Assembly: GCA_023369685.1 (NCBI GenBank)
Contig: SACZ01000002.1
Location: forward strand, 806,001 to 870,000
DNA length: 64,000 bases
Source: Prolixibacteraceae bacterium JC049
GTDB lineage: Bacteria > Bacteroidota > Bacteroidia > Bacteroidales > Prolixibacteraceae
Direction of reading: 5' to 3'
The notes beneath the pieces are model-generated. The model had not been told where the DNA came from, ran no database searches, and was given only the letters and a program-made list of their open reading frames with translations. This document shows, in pieces, positions 17,480 through 27,874 of this stretch (within the stretch, counting starts at the first letter, position 1; each line of letters opens with the position of its first letter). The translations under genes were made by a program, and so were the position numbers.

Positions 17480-19276
17480 TTATTTACCAGCGCGCTTACG
17501 CTCGTGTTCTTTCAAGTGAATCTTTCTAATACGGATCGATTCAGGAGTTACCTCCACGTATTCATCTTTCTTAATGTACTCCAAAGCTTCTTCCAATGTG
17601 AAAATAATTGGAGGAGCCAATCTTACCTTGTCATCGGCACCCGATGAACGCATGTTGGTTAGCTTCTTCGACTTAGTAACATTAATAGTCAAATCATCGG
17701 CACGTGTATTTTCACCAATAACCTGTCCTTCGTATACATCAACACCTGCAGGAATAAAGAATTTACCTCTGTCTTGTAGTTTATTCAAGGCATAAGCAAA
17801 TGCGTTTCCTGTTTCAAGTGCAATTAGCGAACCAGCCTGACGAGTTTCAATTTCGCCCTTATATGGCTCGTATTTGATGAAACGGTGAGTCATTACTGCT
17901 TCTCCAGCAGTTTGAGTAAGCATGTTGGTTCTTAATCCGATAATTCCGCGTGAAGGAATATGGAATTCCAAATGAATACGATCGCCTTTACGCTCCATGT
18001 TCATCATTTCTCCTTTACGCTTAGTAGTCATTTCAACTACTTTTCCTGAGAATTCTTCCGGTACATCAACGTGCATTTCCTCGATAGGCTCGTTGCGCAT
18101 GCCATCAATCTCTTTGAAAAGTACCTGAGGCTGTCCAACCTGAAGCTCGTAACCTTCACGACGCATAGTTTCAATCAATACAGAAAGGTGAAGTACACCA
18201 CGACCATAAACATTGAATGAATCAGCACTGTCAGTTGGCAATACTCTTAATGCCAGGTTTTTCTCTAACTCAAGATCTAAACGATCTTTGATGTGACGAG
18301 ATGTAACGTATTTTCCCTCTTTACCAAAGAAAGGTGAATCGTTAATAGTGAAAAGCATACTCATAGTAGGCTCATCAATAGCAATCGGATCTAGTGGATC
18401 TGGGTTTTCGTAATCGCAAATCGTATCTCCAATTTCAAATCCATCGATTCCAACCAAGGCACAAATATCACCCGCATGAACTTCTTCTGCTTTCGAGCGA
18501 CCTAGTCCTGAGAAAAGGTGAAGCTCTTTAATTCTTGTGCGCTTAATTGATCCATCACGTTTGGCCAATGAGACATTCATTCCTGTCTTCAAAGAACCAC
18601 GCTGAAGACGACCGATGGCGATACGTCCAACGTAAGACGAGTAATCTAATGATGTAATTAGCATCTGAGGTGTTCCTGGCTCAACTGTTGGCTCAGGAAT
18701 AAACTCAACAACAGCATCTAACAATGCAGTAATATCGTCTGCAGGTTTTTGCCAGTCGTTAGACATCCATCCTTCTTTTGCCGAACCATAAACAGTTGGG
18801 AATTCCAATTGCTCTTCAGTTGCGTCTAAGCTAAACATTAGATCGAAAACTTGCTCTTGAACCACATCCGGGCGACAGTTTGGCTTATCTACTTTGTTGA
18901 TAACCACAACTGGTTTTTTTCCTAAAGCAAGTGCTTTTGATAATACGAAACGAGTTTGTGGCATGGTTCCTTCGAAAGCATCTACCAAAAGAAGTACTCC
19001 GTCGGCCATGTTTAAAACACGTTCCACCTCTCCACCGAAGTCGGCGTGTCCAGGAGTGTCGATAATGTTAATCTTTACTCCTTTGTATTCAACCGAAACG
19101 TTTTTCGAAAGAATGGTGATTCCTCGTTCACGTTCCAAATCATTATTATCTAAAATCAATTCATCTTTCACTTTGTGATCGCGAATTAAATTGCATTGAT
19201 AGATAATCTTATCGACCAAAGTTGTTTTACCGTGATCGACGTGTGCAATGATTGCTATATTTCTAATTTCTGACAT
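17480..19276 (-). CDS. typA: Ribosome-associated GTPase TypA/BipA
   Basis: 598 aa from the ATG at 19276 (MSEIRNIAIIAHVDHGKTT). An upstream TTG at 19300 is rejected because it falls inside the predicted -7 promoter box. G-domain motifs: AHVDHGKTT, DTPGHADF, NKVDKP. The C-terminal half has the EF-G-like domains and the BipA-specific end (VEVTPESIRIRK). BipA binds the ribosome, acts in 50S assembly and is needed at low temperature or under stress. Confidence 0.97.
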   Translation of the reverse strand: MSEIRNIAIIAHVDHGKTTLVDKIIYQCNLIRDHKVKDELILDNNDLERERGITILSKNVSVEYKGVKINIIDTPGHADFGGEVERVLNMADGVLLLVDAFEGTMPQTRFVLSKALALGKKPVVVINKVDKPNCRPDVVQEQVFDLMFSLDATEEQLEFPTVYGSAKEGWMSNDWQKPADDITALLDAVVEFIPEPTVEPGTPQMLITSLDYSSYVGRIAIGRLQRGSLKTGMNVSLAKRDGSIKRTRIKELHLFSGLGRSKAEEVHAGDICALVGIDGFEIGDTICDYENPDPLDPIAIDEPTMSMLFTINDSPFFGKEGKYVTSRHIKDRLDLELEKNLALRVLPTDSADSFNVYGRGVLHLSVLIETMRREGYELQVGQPQVLFKEIDGMRNEPIEEMHVDVPEEFSGKVVEMTTKRKGEMMNMERKGDRIHLEFHIPSRGIIGLRTNMLTQTAGEAVMTHRFIKYEPYKGEIETRQAGSLIALETGNAFAYALNKLQDRGKFFIPAGVDVYEGQVIGENTRADDLTINVTKSKKLTNMRSSGADDKVRLAPPIIFTLEEALEYIKKDEYVEVTPESIRIRKIHLKEHERKRAGK

Positions 19277-19297
19277 AGTCTCGAAAATTTGATCGCG

Positions 19298-19305
19298 CAA
19301 AGTTA
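19298..19305 (-). promoter_or_regulatory. Probable typA -7 promoter box
   Basis: TAACTTTG on the minus strand (TAnnTTTG), 22 bases before the typA ATG, giving a leader of about 15 bases. No clear -33 TTTG. Confidence 0.5.
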
Positions 19306-19905
19306 TATCAATTGTCTATATAAAATAATAATCAGGCCATTTTGGTTGAATAGGATACAATCTGTTTACGTTTAGTTAAAGCAAAATTTACATGCAATGC
19401 GCCTGTAAATACAGATATTTGCACGCAATTTTTCAAATCTAGATTAGTATATACGAATTCTGGATGAAACGTTACAAATAACGAATAGATGATAGTGTTT
19501 GACGAAGTAAATGAAAAGTTCACATTTATGGTGATAATCCTCCTTAAATTCGCTATTGCAAAATCGGATATTTGTTGCATTAAAAGTGATAAAAAACGTA
19601 AAATATGAAGGTGTTACAGAGCCCCTTACTATTGGAAACTTTATCGAAAAATACTCCCTTTTTAGCGACTTTTTACAAGTTGCCTGCTGTGCTTTTGTGC
19701 CACAGTTTTACCTCTCATTCTCTCTATTCATTTAATTTAAATTCGAAATAATGAATAGATGCTCAATAAAAAATAAACCAATGTACAAGTCGTGTGTTCC
19801 TTGTGTGGAATTAGCTAATTATTTGTACCTTGAAAGAGAAAGCAAAAAGATAAAACAAATAACATACTTTAATTTTTTACCCAAATCCTTAAATGTTGAT
19901 TAAAC
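19306..19905. other. 600-bp intergenic region before the TonB receptor
   Basis: AT-rich, no gene I can support. Near 19800-19835 the sequence TTGTG followed about 20 bases later by TACCTTGA resembles a Bacteroidota promoter for the downstream receptor gene (one mismatch from TAnnTTTG). No riboswitch is recognisable. Confidence 0.4.
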
Positions 19906-22416
19906 ATGAAAAAATTGAAACTACTAACTAGTTCAGTATTATTTTCATTACTGACTATTTCTGCCTTAGCGCAGGTGACCGTTAAGGGGACAGTTGTGGA
20001 TTCAAAAAGCAACGAACCTTTAATTGGTGCCGCTGTGACTATTGAAGGGACAACTGTTGGTATTTCGACAAACCTTGATGGTACTTTCGAACTAACAGCT
20101 GAAGAAGGAACTAAAACGCTTGTTTTTTCTTATATCGGTTACGATCCATTGAAAAAAGAAGTGAAGTTGAGTGGAAGCACTGTTGATCTTGGAACAGTAG
20201 GCTTAGCTTCAAATGTTGTTGGTCTTGAAGAGGTGATGATTGTTAGTTCAATCGCAAAAGATCGTGAAACTCCGGTTTCGATTTCAACGATTGACCCACT
20301 TATTATTCAGGAAAAATTAGGAACACAGGAATTTCCTGAAATCCTAAAGACTACACCATCAATCTATACTTCGAAAGAAGGAGGAGGTTTTGGTGATGCA
20401 TCGACTTATGTTCGTGGTTTCGACTCAAACAACGTTGGAGTATTGATTAACGGAATTCCTGTTAACGATATGGAAAACGGAAAAGTTTACTGGTCGAACT
20501 GGGCAGGTCTTTCAGATGTAGCTCAAACAATTCAGGTTCAGCGTGGACTTGGAGCTTCTAAATTGGGATTATCTTCTGTGGGAGGTACTATCAACATTAT
20601 TACTAAGTCAACTGATGCTAAAAAAGGTGGTATCTTTAAGACTACAGTTGGTAATGATGGCCGTAGAAAAAGTGTATTTGTAGCATCAACAGGATTGATG
20701 GACAATGGCTGGGCAGTAACAGTTCGTGGAACTATGGATAAAGGTGATGGTTACGTAAAAGGAACTAATCACGAAGGATATAGTTACTTTATGAATGTAG
20801 CTAAGCGCATCAACGATGATCATCGTTTATCGTTTATGGTATTTGGAGCCCCTCAGTGGCATAACCAACGTGGTCGTCAAATGCTTATTAGCGAATATAA
20901 GAATAGCAAGGATGGAATTAAGCACAACAAATACTATGGAATAAGAGAGGGTAAAGTATATGGTGGTGCTTATGGATACAATTACTACCACAAGCCTGTG
21001 ATGCAATTAAATCACTACTGGAACTTGAATGAAGAATCATTGCTTTCTACTAGTGTTTATGGTTCATTTGGCCGTGGAGGAGGTCGTAGAACTTCTGGAG
21101 ATGGAATTGGATATGGAGCAGATGGATTGTTAGACTTTGACTCTACTATTAAAGGAAATTCAGAAAGTCCTATTACAGGTTCTAATACTGTTATTGCAAA
21201 CTCTGTAAATAGCCATGACTGGTATGGTGTTCTTTCTACATTGACTACTAATTGGAATGTATTTAAAGTAACAGCTGGTGTTGATGGACGTTATTATAAA
21301 GGATTCCACTATCGTGAAATTGATGATCTATTAGGAGGAAAATTCTTCTTGGATTCAAGCAATAAGAATAGAGATGCTAACGCCAAACTAGGAGTAGATG
21401 ATAAAATTTCGTACTACAATGTTGGAGAGGTACTTTATACAGGTGTATTTGGTCAATTAGAGTATGTTTCAGAGATCTATAGCGGATTCTTATCGGCAGC
21501 TATTTCTAATAAAAGCTACCGTCGTGTTGACTACTTTAACTATACTCCAGAGAATCAAAAATCAGAATGGCAAAACTTCTTACCTTGGAGTATCAAAGGA
21601 GGGTTTAACTATAACCTGAATGATTATCACAATGTATTCATTAATGCTGGATACGTTCAGCGTACTCCTTTCTTCGGAAATGTATTCTTGAATTATACAA
21701 ACGAGATCAACGAGAAAGTAAGATACGAGAAGATTATTACAACAGAATTGGGATATGGATACAAGTCTAAGCACTTTGAAGCTAAGGCAACTATTTATAG
21801 AACAAACTGGAGAGATAGAGGTCTTGTTCGTAGTCTTGCAGGAGAGGTTGCTAACATTGCAGGCTTAAATCAATTACACCAAGGTTTGGAAATTGAGACA
21901 ACTTATAAACCTATTAGTAAATTAACTATTAAGGGTATGCTTTCAATTGGTGATTGGAAATATCAAGACGATGTAAAATTCCAATTGTTTGATGACGAGC
22001 AAAACTTATTAGGAGAATTTAATGCATATATTAAAGATGTTCATGTTGGTAACTCTGCTCAAAATAGTGCTGCAGTTGTTGTGAACTATGAAGTATTACC
22101 AAAGCTTCGTATTGGTCTAGACTATGTTTATCACAGCAACCACTATGCAGATTTTGATCCTACTAATCGTGGAAATATCGCTGACAAAGGTGTTGATGCA
22201 TGGAAAATTCCTGATGTAGGTATTGTTGATATGAACTTCAATTACAAATTCAAGTTAGGTAAATTGAATGCTTCTATCTATGGAAACGTAAATAATGTAT
22301 TGGATACTGAATATGTTTCTAAAGCAAGAGATGGAAAAGAGCATAATGCAAATACAGCTCTTGTATACTATGGTTTCGGAAGAACTTGGTCAACAGGATT
22401 AAGAATTAAATTCTAA
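19906..22416 (+). CDS. TonB-dependent outer-membrane receptor
   Basis: 836 aa. Signal peptide (MKKLKLLTSSVLFSLLTISALA), CarboxypepD_reg-like domain about residues 24-108 (VKGTVVDSKSNEPLIGAAVTI), plug domain about 125-230 with VRGFDSN and the run TIQVQRGLGASKLG, then a 22-strand-type barrel to the C-terminal aromatic-rich end (TGLRIKF). It is shorter than SusC and no SusD follows, so it is not a classical glycan-uptake pair. Instead a repeat lipoprotein follows after 32 bp, which is probably its surface or periplasmic partner. Substrate unknown. Confidence 0.9.
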   Translation: MKKLKLLTSSVLFSLLTISALAQVTVKGTVVDSKSNEPLIGAAVTIEGTTVGISTNLDGTFELTAEEGTKTLVFSYIGYDPLKKEVKLSGSTVDLGTVGLASNVVGLEEVMIVSSIAKDRETPVSISTIDPLIIQEKLGTQEFPEILKTTPSIYTSKEGGGFGDASTYVRGFDSNNVGVLINGIPVNDMENGKVYWSNWAGLSDVAQTIQVQRGLGASKLGLSSVGGTINIITKSTDAKKGGIFKTTVGNDGRRKSVFVASTGLMDNGWAVTVRGTMDKGDGYVKGTNHEGYSYFMNVAKRINDDHRLSFMVFGAPQWHNQRGRQMLISEYKNSKDGIKHNKYYGIREGKVYGGAYGYNYYHKPVMQLNHYWNLNEESLLSTSVYGSFGRGGGRRTSGDGIGYGADGLLDFDSTIKGNSESPITGSNTVIANSVNSHDWYGVLSTLTTNWNVFKVTAGVDGRYYKGFHYREIDDLLGGKFFLDSSNKNRDANAKLGVDDKISYYNVGEVLYTGVFGQLEYVSEIYSGFLSAAISNKSYRRVDYFNYTPENQKSEWQNFLPWSIKGGFNYNLNDYHNVFINAGYVQRTPFFGNVFLNYTNEINEKVRYEKIITTELGYGYKSKHFEAKATIYRTNWRDRGLVRSLAGEVANIAGLNQLHQGLEIETTYKPISKLTIKGMLSIGDWKYQDDVKFQLFDDEQNLLGEFNAYIKDVHVGNSAQNSAAVVVNYEVLPKLRIGLDYVYHSNHYADFDPTNRGNIADKGVDAWKIPDVGIVDMNFNYKFKLGKLNASIYGNVNNVLDTEYVSKARDGKEHNANTALVYYGFGRTWSTGLRIKF

Positions 22417-22448
22417 GGAAACGAAAAAAATTGCAAAAAAGAATTACA

Positions 22449-23744
22449 ATGAAAAAGTTACTATACAGTTTGTCGTTAATTGCGTTGCTCTTTACTGCAT
22501 GTGAGCCAATGGAGGACATTTATGATGATATGGATGCTAATAAAGCTCCTTACACAGGAAGAGTAGAATATACTCTTGTTGATGATGACTATACTAATAT
22601 TAGTAAGTTGGCCAAAGATGAGCCTAATGCTGCTAATATTGGTAAATACAAGAACTTTAGTTCAAGTGTTCCTGCTGCCAAATTTGTTCCTTATTTGTTA
22701 GGAGCTAAATATGCTACTTTAGAAAAAGGATCTATTGCTAATATCACTTATAAAGAGTATGTTGGTGGTTTAAGCTATCTTGGTACACTTGCAAAAGCTG
22801 TTGCATATACTTTGACGAATGCCGATTATGACTCAATGGGCCCTGGTCCTGGTCAATACAATAACTTCTCATCATCGCACAAGCCAGAGACTTATCTACC
22901 TGATTTCTTAAAAGGAAAATACGATGATGCTAAGTCTGGTGATTTTGTATACATCACTTACAAATATTACTCAGGTGGTGTTAGCGAAAGAAGTGATTAT
23001 TACAAGTTTGATGGAACTGCTTGGGCAAAAGAATCTGTAGAGGTTCCTTCTGGTGTAATTGCTTATACGCTTTCTAATTCGGATTATGACTCAATGGGAG
23101 CTCCTGGTAAATACAACAACTTCAGTAGCTCTGCCGAGCCAGAAGATTATTTGCCTACTTTCTTGAAGTTGAAATTCCCTTACTCGAAAAATGGTGCTCG
23201 TATTGCAGTTGTATATAAGTATTACTCGAATAAGAAGACTAGTAATAGAGCTGATGAATACACATTGAAGAATGGTGTTTGGAGTGAATCTGTACCAACA
23301 GTTATGAAAACAAGCCAGTTTATCCATACAGGTGCTCAAGGATGGTTATTCGATCCAACTGTAGTATTCAAAATGGTAAAAGCTGACTTCAAAATTATTG
23401 TTGATAACGTAAAAGCTGATGCTAGTAAAGTAGAGACTTCAAAATATCCTGATTCAGAGTATTATTATGGAGCAAGCTACAAGTACGATAACTTTGATGT
23501 TCGTGATGGAAAAGTTAGTTCAACTTTTGCTACATGGCAAGATGGTGTTAAGGAAGCAATTGGAGAAGTTCTTCTTCCAGCAAAATTCCCTAATGCAGTA
23601 AAAGAAGTTAGTGGAGTACAGGTGAACTACAAAGTTACTTTTGTAACTTATGATGGTAGTAGCGATATGTACGAAATCACTTTCAAATGTACTAAGTCGG
23701 GACCAAACCCAACTTTCGAATTTGTAGAGATGATGGCTAAGTAA
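22449..23744 (+). CDS. Lipoprotein with three tandem about 75-residue repeats
   Basis: 431 aa from the ATG at 22449. The lipobox is LIALLFTACEP with the acylated Cys near residue 18. Three homologous repeats follow, beginning VEYTLVDDDY, VAYTLTNADYDSMG and IAYTLSNSDYDSMG, and each contains a (Y)(K/N)NFSSS block and ends in (I/V)(T/V)YK.Y(S/V). A distinct C-terminal domain (about 300-431) has VFKMVKADFKIIVDNVK. I have no functional name for the repeat. Because it follows the TonB receptor by 32 bp and both precede a terminator, they probably form a receptor/surface-lipoprotein system. Confidence 0.78.
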   Translation: MKKLLYSLSLIALLFTACEPMEDIYDDMDANKAPYTGRVEYTLVDDDYTNISKLAKDEPNAANIGKYKNFSSSVPAAKFVPYLLGAKYATLEKGSIANITYKEYVGGLSYLGTLAKAVAYTLTNADYDSMGPGPGQYNNFSSSHKPETYLPDFLKGKYDDAKSGDFVYITYKYYSGGVSERSDYYKFDGTAWAKESVEVPSGVIAYTLSNSDYDSMGAPGKYNNFSSSAEPEDYLPTFLKLKFPYSKNGARIAVVYKYYSNKKTSNRADEYTLKNGVWSESVPTVMKTSQFIHTGAQGWLFDPTVVFKMVKADFKIIVDNVKADASKVETSKYPDSEYYYGASYKYDNFDVRDGKVSSTFATWQDGVKEAIGEVLLPAKFPNAVKEVSGVQVNYKVTFVTYDGSSDMYEITFKCTKSGPNPTFEFVEMMAK

Positions 23745-23769
23745 GCAACTTAGCTTCTAGAATATTTCA

Positions 23770-23801
23770 AAACCAGCTTCGTTCTCGGAGCTGGTTTTTT
23801 T
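23770..23801 (+). terminator. Intrinsic terminator
   Basis: Nine-base stem (aaaccagct / agctggttt), 10-base loop, then a T-run. It ends the receptor/lipoprotein unit. Confidence 0.88.
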
Positions 23802-23885
23802 ACATCTAATAATCCGGAAATCCAATGATTCGTGATTAATTCACAATCTGAATTAGCTATTAAAAAGAGCTTCACCTCTGAATTA

Positions 23886-23918
23886 TTGTTTCGGTTTAAA
23901 AATGAATTTATAAATTTG
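23886..23918 (+). promoter_or_regulatory. Probable nadA promoter
   Basis: TTG (23886-23888), 22 bases, TAAATTTG (23911-23918), matching the Bacteroidota TTTG/TAnnTTTG pattern. It lies 60 bases upstream of the ATG at 23979 and excludes an in-frame upstream ATTG-type start at 23832. Confidence 0.55.
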
Positions 23919-23978
23919 CCCCGATTTAAAATTGATTCATACTCAAATGCATTGAGCGAATCATATAGGAATACAACG

Positions 23979-24977
23979 ATGATGGGACAAGACAGTATTC
24001 AGCAAATGCTGAATGAAAAAGGTTATATCGAAGAAAAAGTAGACAATGCAATTGATTTGGTTGCGGCCATTAAGCAATTGAAGAAAGAGAAGAATGCAGT
24101 TATTCTGGGACACTTTTACATTACTCCGGAGTTGCAGGATATTAGCGATTTTTTAGGAGATAGCCTTGGTTTGGCACAAGCAGCCAGAGATACCGATGCG
24201 GATATCATCGTCTTCTTAGGTGTTCACTTTATGGCCGAAACAGCTAAAATTTTGAACCCGGATAAGAAAGTAGTTATTCCAGACCTTAAAGCAAGTTGTT
24301 CGTTGGCTATTTCGGCTCCTAAGGACAAATTTGCAGCTTTTAAAGCTCAATATCCCGATCATAAAGTGATTAGCTACATCAATTGCTCGGCAGATATTAA
24401 AACATTAACCGATGTGGTTTGTACCTCTTCAAATGCCGAAAAGATTGTAAATTCTTTTCCAGATGATCAACCTTTGATTTTTGCACCAGATAAAAACCTT
24501 GGAAACTACTTAAATAGTAAACTTGGGAAAGAGATGGTACTTTGGGATGGCTCATGCGAGGTACATGAGAAGTATTCTTTAGAGAAGATTGTAAAACTAA
24601 TGGATGAACATCCGGATGCCGAATTTATTGCCCATCCTGAGTGTGAACGCCCAGTTCTAATGGTAGCTAAATTTGTTGGATCAACTACTGCTTTGTTGAA
24701 TCATGTACAAAAAAGTGATGCCAAGAAGTTCATTATCGCAACCGAAAGTGGAATTCTGCATCAAATGCAAAAAGCTTGTCCGGATAAGGTGTTTATTCCA
24801 GCTCCATCTATCGACTCTACTTGTGGATGTAACGATTGTGCTTATATGAAGCTAAATACACTAGAAAAGCTTTATGTAGCATTGAAATATGAGCAACCAG
24901 AAGTAACATTACCACAAGAAACAATCGACCAAGCAAAAGCTTCAATCACAAGAATGTTGGAAATTAGCCAGAAGTAA
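23979..24977 (+). CDS. nadA: Quinolinate synthase A
   Basis: 332 aa from the ATG at 23979 (MMGQDSIQQML). The three Cys that bind the [4Fe-4S] cluster are visible in PDLKASCSLA, HPECERPVL and STCGCNDCAYM. NadA condenses iminoaspartate with dihydroxyacetone phosphate to give quinolinate for NAD synthesis. No nadB or nadC lies nearby. The stop codon is one base from the stop of the convergent histidine kinase gene. Confidence 0.96.
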   Translation: MMGQDSIQQMLNEKGYIEEKVDNAIDLVAAIKQLKKEKNAVILGHFYITPELQDISDFLGDSLGLAQAARDTDADIIVFLGVHFMAETAKILNPDKKVVIPDLKASCSLAISAPKDKFAAFKAQYPDHKVISYINCSADIKTLTDVVCTSSNAEKIVNSFPDDQPLIFAPDKNLGNYLNSKLGKEMVLWDGSCEVHEKYSLEKIVKLMDEHPDAEFIAHPECERPVLMVAKFVGSTTALLNHVQKSDAKKFIIATESGILHQMQKACPDKVFIPAPSIDSTCGCNDCAYMKLNTLEKLYVALKYEQPEVTLPQETIDQAKASITRMLEISQK

Positions 24978-24978
24978 T

Positions 24979-27774
24979 TTACGATATTGGTATAAAGAAT
25001 TCAATAGTTGTGCCTTTATTAACTTGACTTGTGATGGTGAGTTTACCATTGTGAGCTTCAACAAATTTTTGGCACAACTTAAGACCTAAGCCATAGCCTT
25101 TTTCGTTGTGAGTTCCTCTAGTGGTGTAGTTAGATGAATAGCTTTGAAGTTTATCTAACGTGTTAGAATCAATCCCAACACCATGATCAACTACTTTCAC
25201 ATGGAGTGAATTTTCAATGTTTTCGGTATGAATTTCTATCGTACTATGCTGTGGACTGAACTTTATAGCATTCGATAATAAGTTGCGTATGACTGAATGA
25301 AGCATGTCTTTATCAGCTTTCAGAGAGTCGTTAAAGCTTAAAGATTCTTGAATGATGATCTTCTTCTGTGTCAACAATTCCTCATAAAGCGAAATACTGT
25401 CTTTTATTAATGAGCTTATCTGAACTGATGTTGGTGTAAACTGAAGTGCTCCAGTCTGGTTTTTAGCCCAAAGTAGCATGTCTTCTAAAAGGTTATATGC
25501 TTTGCCTGTGTGTTCTTTAACCTGATGAATAAAATCGTTAAGTTCATGCTGATCTAAGTTGTCTATGTTGGAGTCAAGAATGGCTGCAAGCTGATGAATT
25601 GAACCAATCGGACCTCTAATGTCATGACTAATCACAGAAAGCATTAGGTTTTGGGTTTCGTTGCTTTGTCTTAACTGTTTTTCAATGTTTTGTTTATTGG
25701 TTATATCGGTGATTATATCTGCCAAATAAAGAGGAGTACCATGTTTGTCCTTAATTACAAATATATTTTCGATGGTATGAATAGTTGATCCATCGCGTAT
25801 AATTTGCTCTAACTCACCTGTCCATTGTCCTTCTTTTAAGGCATGAGGAATGATCTCGTTCTTTAATTTTGAATGTAGATGAGCAGGATAACTATTCCAT
25901 ATTTTATTGGCTCTATCTCCGGTTTCAATAGGAGTTATTTTGGCTAGGTAAGGATTTGCATATACTATTTCTCCTTGTAGAGTGGCTATTCCAATTCCTT
26001 GTCTAGATGTGTCGGCAAGTTGCTTGAATAGCTTCAGGTACACCTCATTCTTTTTCTTTTGAGTAATGTCCTCCATAGCCCAAATTATTCCAAGACTCTC
26101 ATTTTCATGATTAATAAGCTTTCCAGATGCTTTTATCCAGGCTAAGGAGCCGTTTTTCCTTTTAAGCTGGTTTTCAAACTCGAATGAGCCTTTATCTTGT
26201 AAGCTTTTTTGCATCAGTTGACCATATGCGACATATTCTTCTTCAGAGGAGTAGAACTTCTGAATTCCACTACCAATTAATTCTTCTTTAGAATAACCTG
26301 AAATTTCTTCAATATAAGGATTGACCCTTCGAATAATTCTTTCGTTATCGACCCAAGCAAAACCAATCATACTGTTTTGAAAGATGGCAGATATCTTGTC
26401 ATTCGCTTCCTGAAGCTGCTTTATGTTTTTCTTTTTAAACTGATTATTTCGATATAGTAAAATGAGCAGAGTGAGAGCAGTAAGCAAGGCAACAATGATG
26501 AATGCAATAGTTAGTCGCTGCTGTTTTATGTGTAGGTTGTTTTTTTCAAGTATTAGTTCCTGTTTGGCTTTATATTGATCAAACTGGTAGTTCATCTCCA
26601 TGCGGGTTATTTTATTGATTTTATCCACATTGTGCAGACTATCAAGAAGTACTCTTGACCATAGAGAATACTCTAACGCTTGTTCGAAGTTATTAAAATG
26701 AGAATGAACCGATACCATTGCTTGAGACAATGAATAATCGAAATGGAAATCACTTAACTGAGTTGATTTCGCTTCTGCTTTTTGATAGTAATATAGTGCT
26801 GAATCTTTTTTGTCCAGATAAGAATAGTTTTGTCCAATAGAAAGAAGAGCATTTGCTTGGCCGGATGCATTCTCTGCAATGATACTTAGTTCAAGACTTT
26901 TTTTGAAACAATTATATGCTTCACTAAACTCTTTCTTGTGTTGGTGAATAAGTCCCAGGTTACGATATGTTGAAACAAGAGAAAAAGTATCCTTTTGTGC
27001 TTCTTTCAGAATGAGAGATTGATTTAATAAATTGAATGCTTTGTCATACTCTTTAAGTCGCAAAGCCATTGTTCCCATGTTATTTAGTGCTTTGGCTCTT
27101 TGAATATGCTTGTTGTAGCGCTTAAAAATAGCTTCTGCCTTGTTATAATAAGAATAGGCTTTATCGAAGCTGTCAATATTTTCGAAAACAATTCCAAGGT
27201 TATTTAAGACAATTGCAATTCCAATACTGTCTTTTAAAGCTTCTTTGATTTGCAGTGCATTTATATAGCAGGCTGTTGCCTCTTTGAGTTGCCCTAGAGA
27301 ATAATAGACAGAACCAAGAGAAGTGTAATCAATGGAGATACCTAGGCTGTCATTTAATGTTTTATCGATCTCTAAAGCTCTTTTATACCAAACTACAGCA
27401 GAATCGCTTGATAGGTAGGTTTGATGTACTCTTCCCATATTAAAGAAAGAATAGCTTAGTGTTTTTTGATCATTAAGCTGTTTGGATATGGAAATTGCTT
27501 TGGTGTAACCCTCAATGGCAAAATCGGGTCTTCTATTATAGCGATAATAGTTTCCCCAATAGTTATACCACTTTGCTTTCAGTGAAAGATCATTGTTTTG
27601 TTTAACATCTTCTTTCATGTGATTCATCCAGAATCGGAAAGAATCAGCTTGATAATAGTAGTTAGGAATTTTATTTTGCCAGTATTTAATACGATCTTTT
27701 TTTTCATTAGCTAGACTGGAAGCTGACAAAAAAAATAGGCAACAAGTTAATATGTATAATAGAGACCGCATCAA
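24979..27774 (-). CDS. TPR and PAS sensor histidine kinase
   Basis: 931 aa. Signal peptide or first helix at residues 1-22, about six to eight TPR units (about 60-390) outside the cytoplasmic membrane, a coiled segment, one membrane helix (421-441), then two PAS domains (about 455-575 and 578-695). The kinase core has VISHDIRGPIG with the phospho-accepting His at 717, an N-box NLLSNAIKFS, G1 DHGVGID and G2 KGYGLGLKL. No receiver domain and no response regulator gene is adjacent, so the partner is unknown. Its 3' end abuts nadA. Confidence 0.92.
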   Translation of the reverse strand: MMRSLLYILTCCLFFLSASSLANEKKDRIKYWQNKIPNYYYQADSFRFWMNHMKEDVKQNNDLSLKAKWYNYWGNYYRYNRRPDFAIEGYTKAISISKQLNDQKTLSYSFFNMGRVHQTYLSSDSAVVWYKRALEIDKTLNDSLGISIDYTSLGSVYYSLGQLKEATACYINALQIKEALKDSIGIAIVLNNLGIVFENIDSFDKAYSYYNKAEAIFKRYNKHIQRAKALNNMGTMALRLKEYDKAFNLLNQSLILKEAQKDTFSLVSTYRNLGLIHQHKKEFSEAYNCFKKSLELSIIAENASGQANALLSIGQNYSYLDKKDSALYYYQKAEAKSTQLSDFHFDYSLSQAMVSVHSHFNNFEQALEYSLWSRVLLDSLHNVDKINKITRMEMNYQFDQYKAKQELILEKNNLHIKQQRLTIAFIIVALLTALTLLILLYRNNQFKKKNIKQLQEANDKISAIFQNSMIGFAWVDNERIIRRVNPYIEEISGYSKEELIGSGIQKFYSSEEEYVAYGQLMQKSLQDKGSFEFENQLKRKNGSLAWIKASGKLINHENESLGIIWAMEDITQKKKNEVYLKLFKQLADTSRQGIGIATLQGEIVYANPYLAKITPIETGDRANKIWNSYPAHLHSKLKNEIIPHALKEGQWTGELEQIIRDGSTIHTIENIFVIKDKHGTPLYLADIITDITNKQNIEKQLRQSNETQNLMLSVISHDIRGPIGSIHQLAAILDSNIDNLDQHELNDFIHQVKEHTGKAYNLLEDMLLWAKNQTGALQFTPTSVQISSLIKDSISLYEELLTQKKIIIQESLSFNDSLKADKDMLHSVIRNLLSNAIKFSPQHSTIEIHTENIENSLHVKVVDHGVGIDSNTLDKLQSYSSNYTTRGTHNEKGYGLGLKLCQKFVEAHNGKLTITSQVNKGTTIEFFIPIS

Positions 27775-27874
27775 TTCAAATATAGTTATTTTAATTGGAG
27801 AATATGTAGCTGTATTAATATAACGGATAGTTTATGGAACTGTTTTGTTAAGAGAATATTATTGTCTGTTTGGG

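Noticed and set aside
19332-19580. 82-aa open frame on the minus strand upstream of typA
   Set aside because: No recognisable domain, unusual composition for the genome, and it overlaps the promoter area between typA and the TonB receptor.
23832-23978. Longer N-terminus of NadA
   Set aside because: A good TTG-N22-TAAATTTG promoter lies within it and the extra residues are not typical of NadA.
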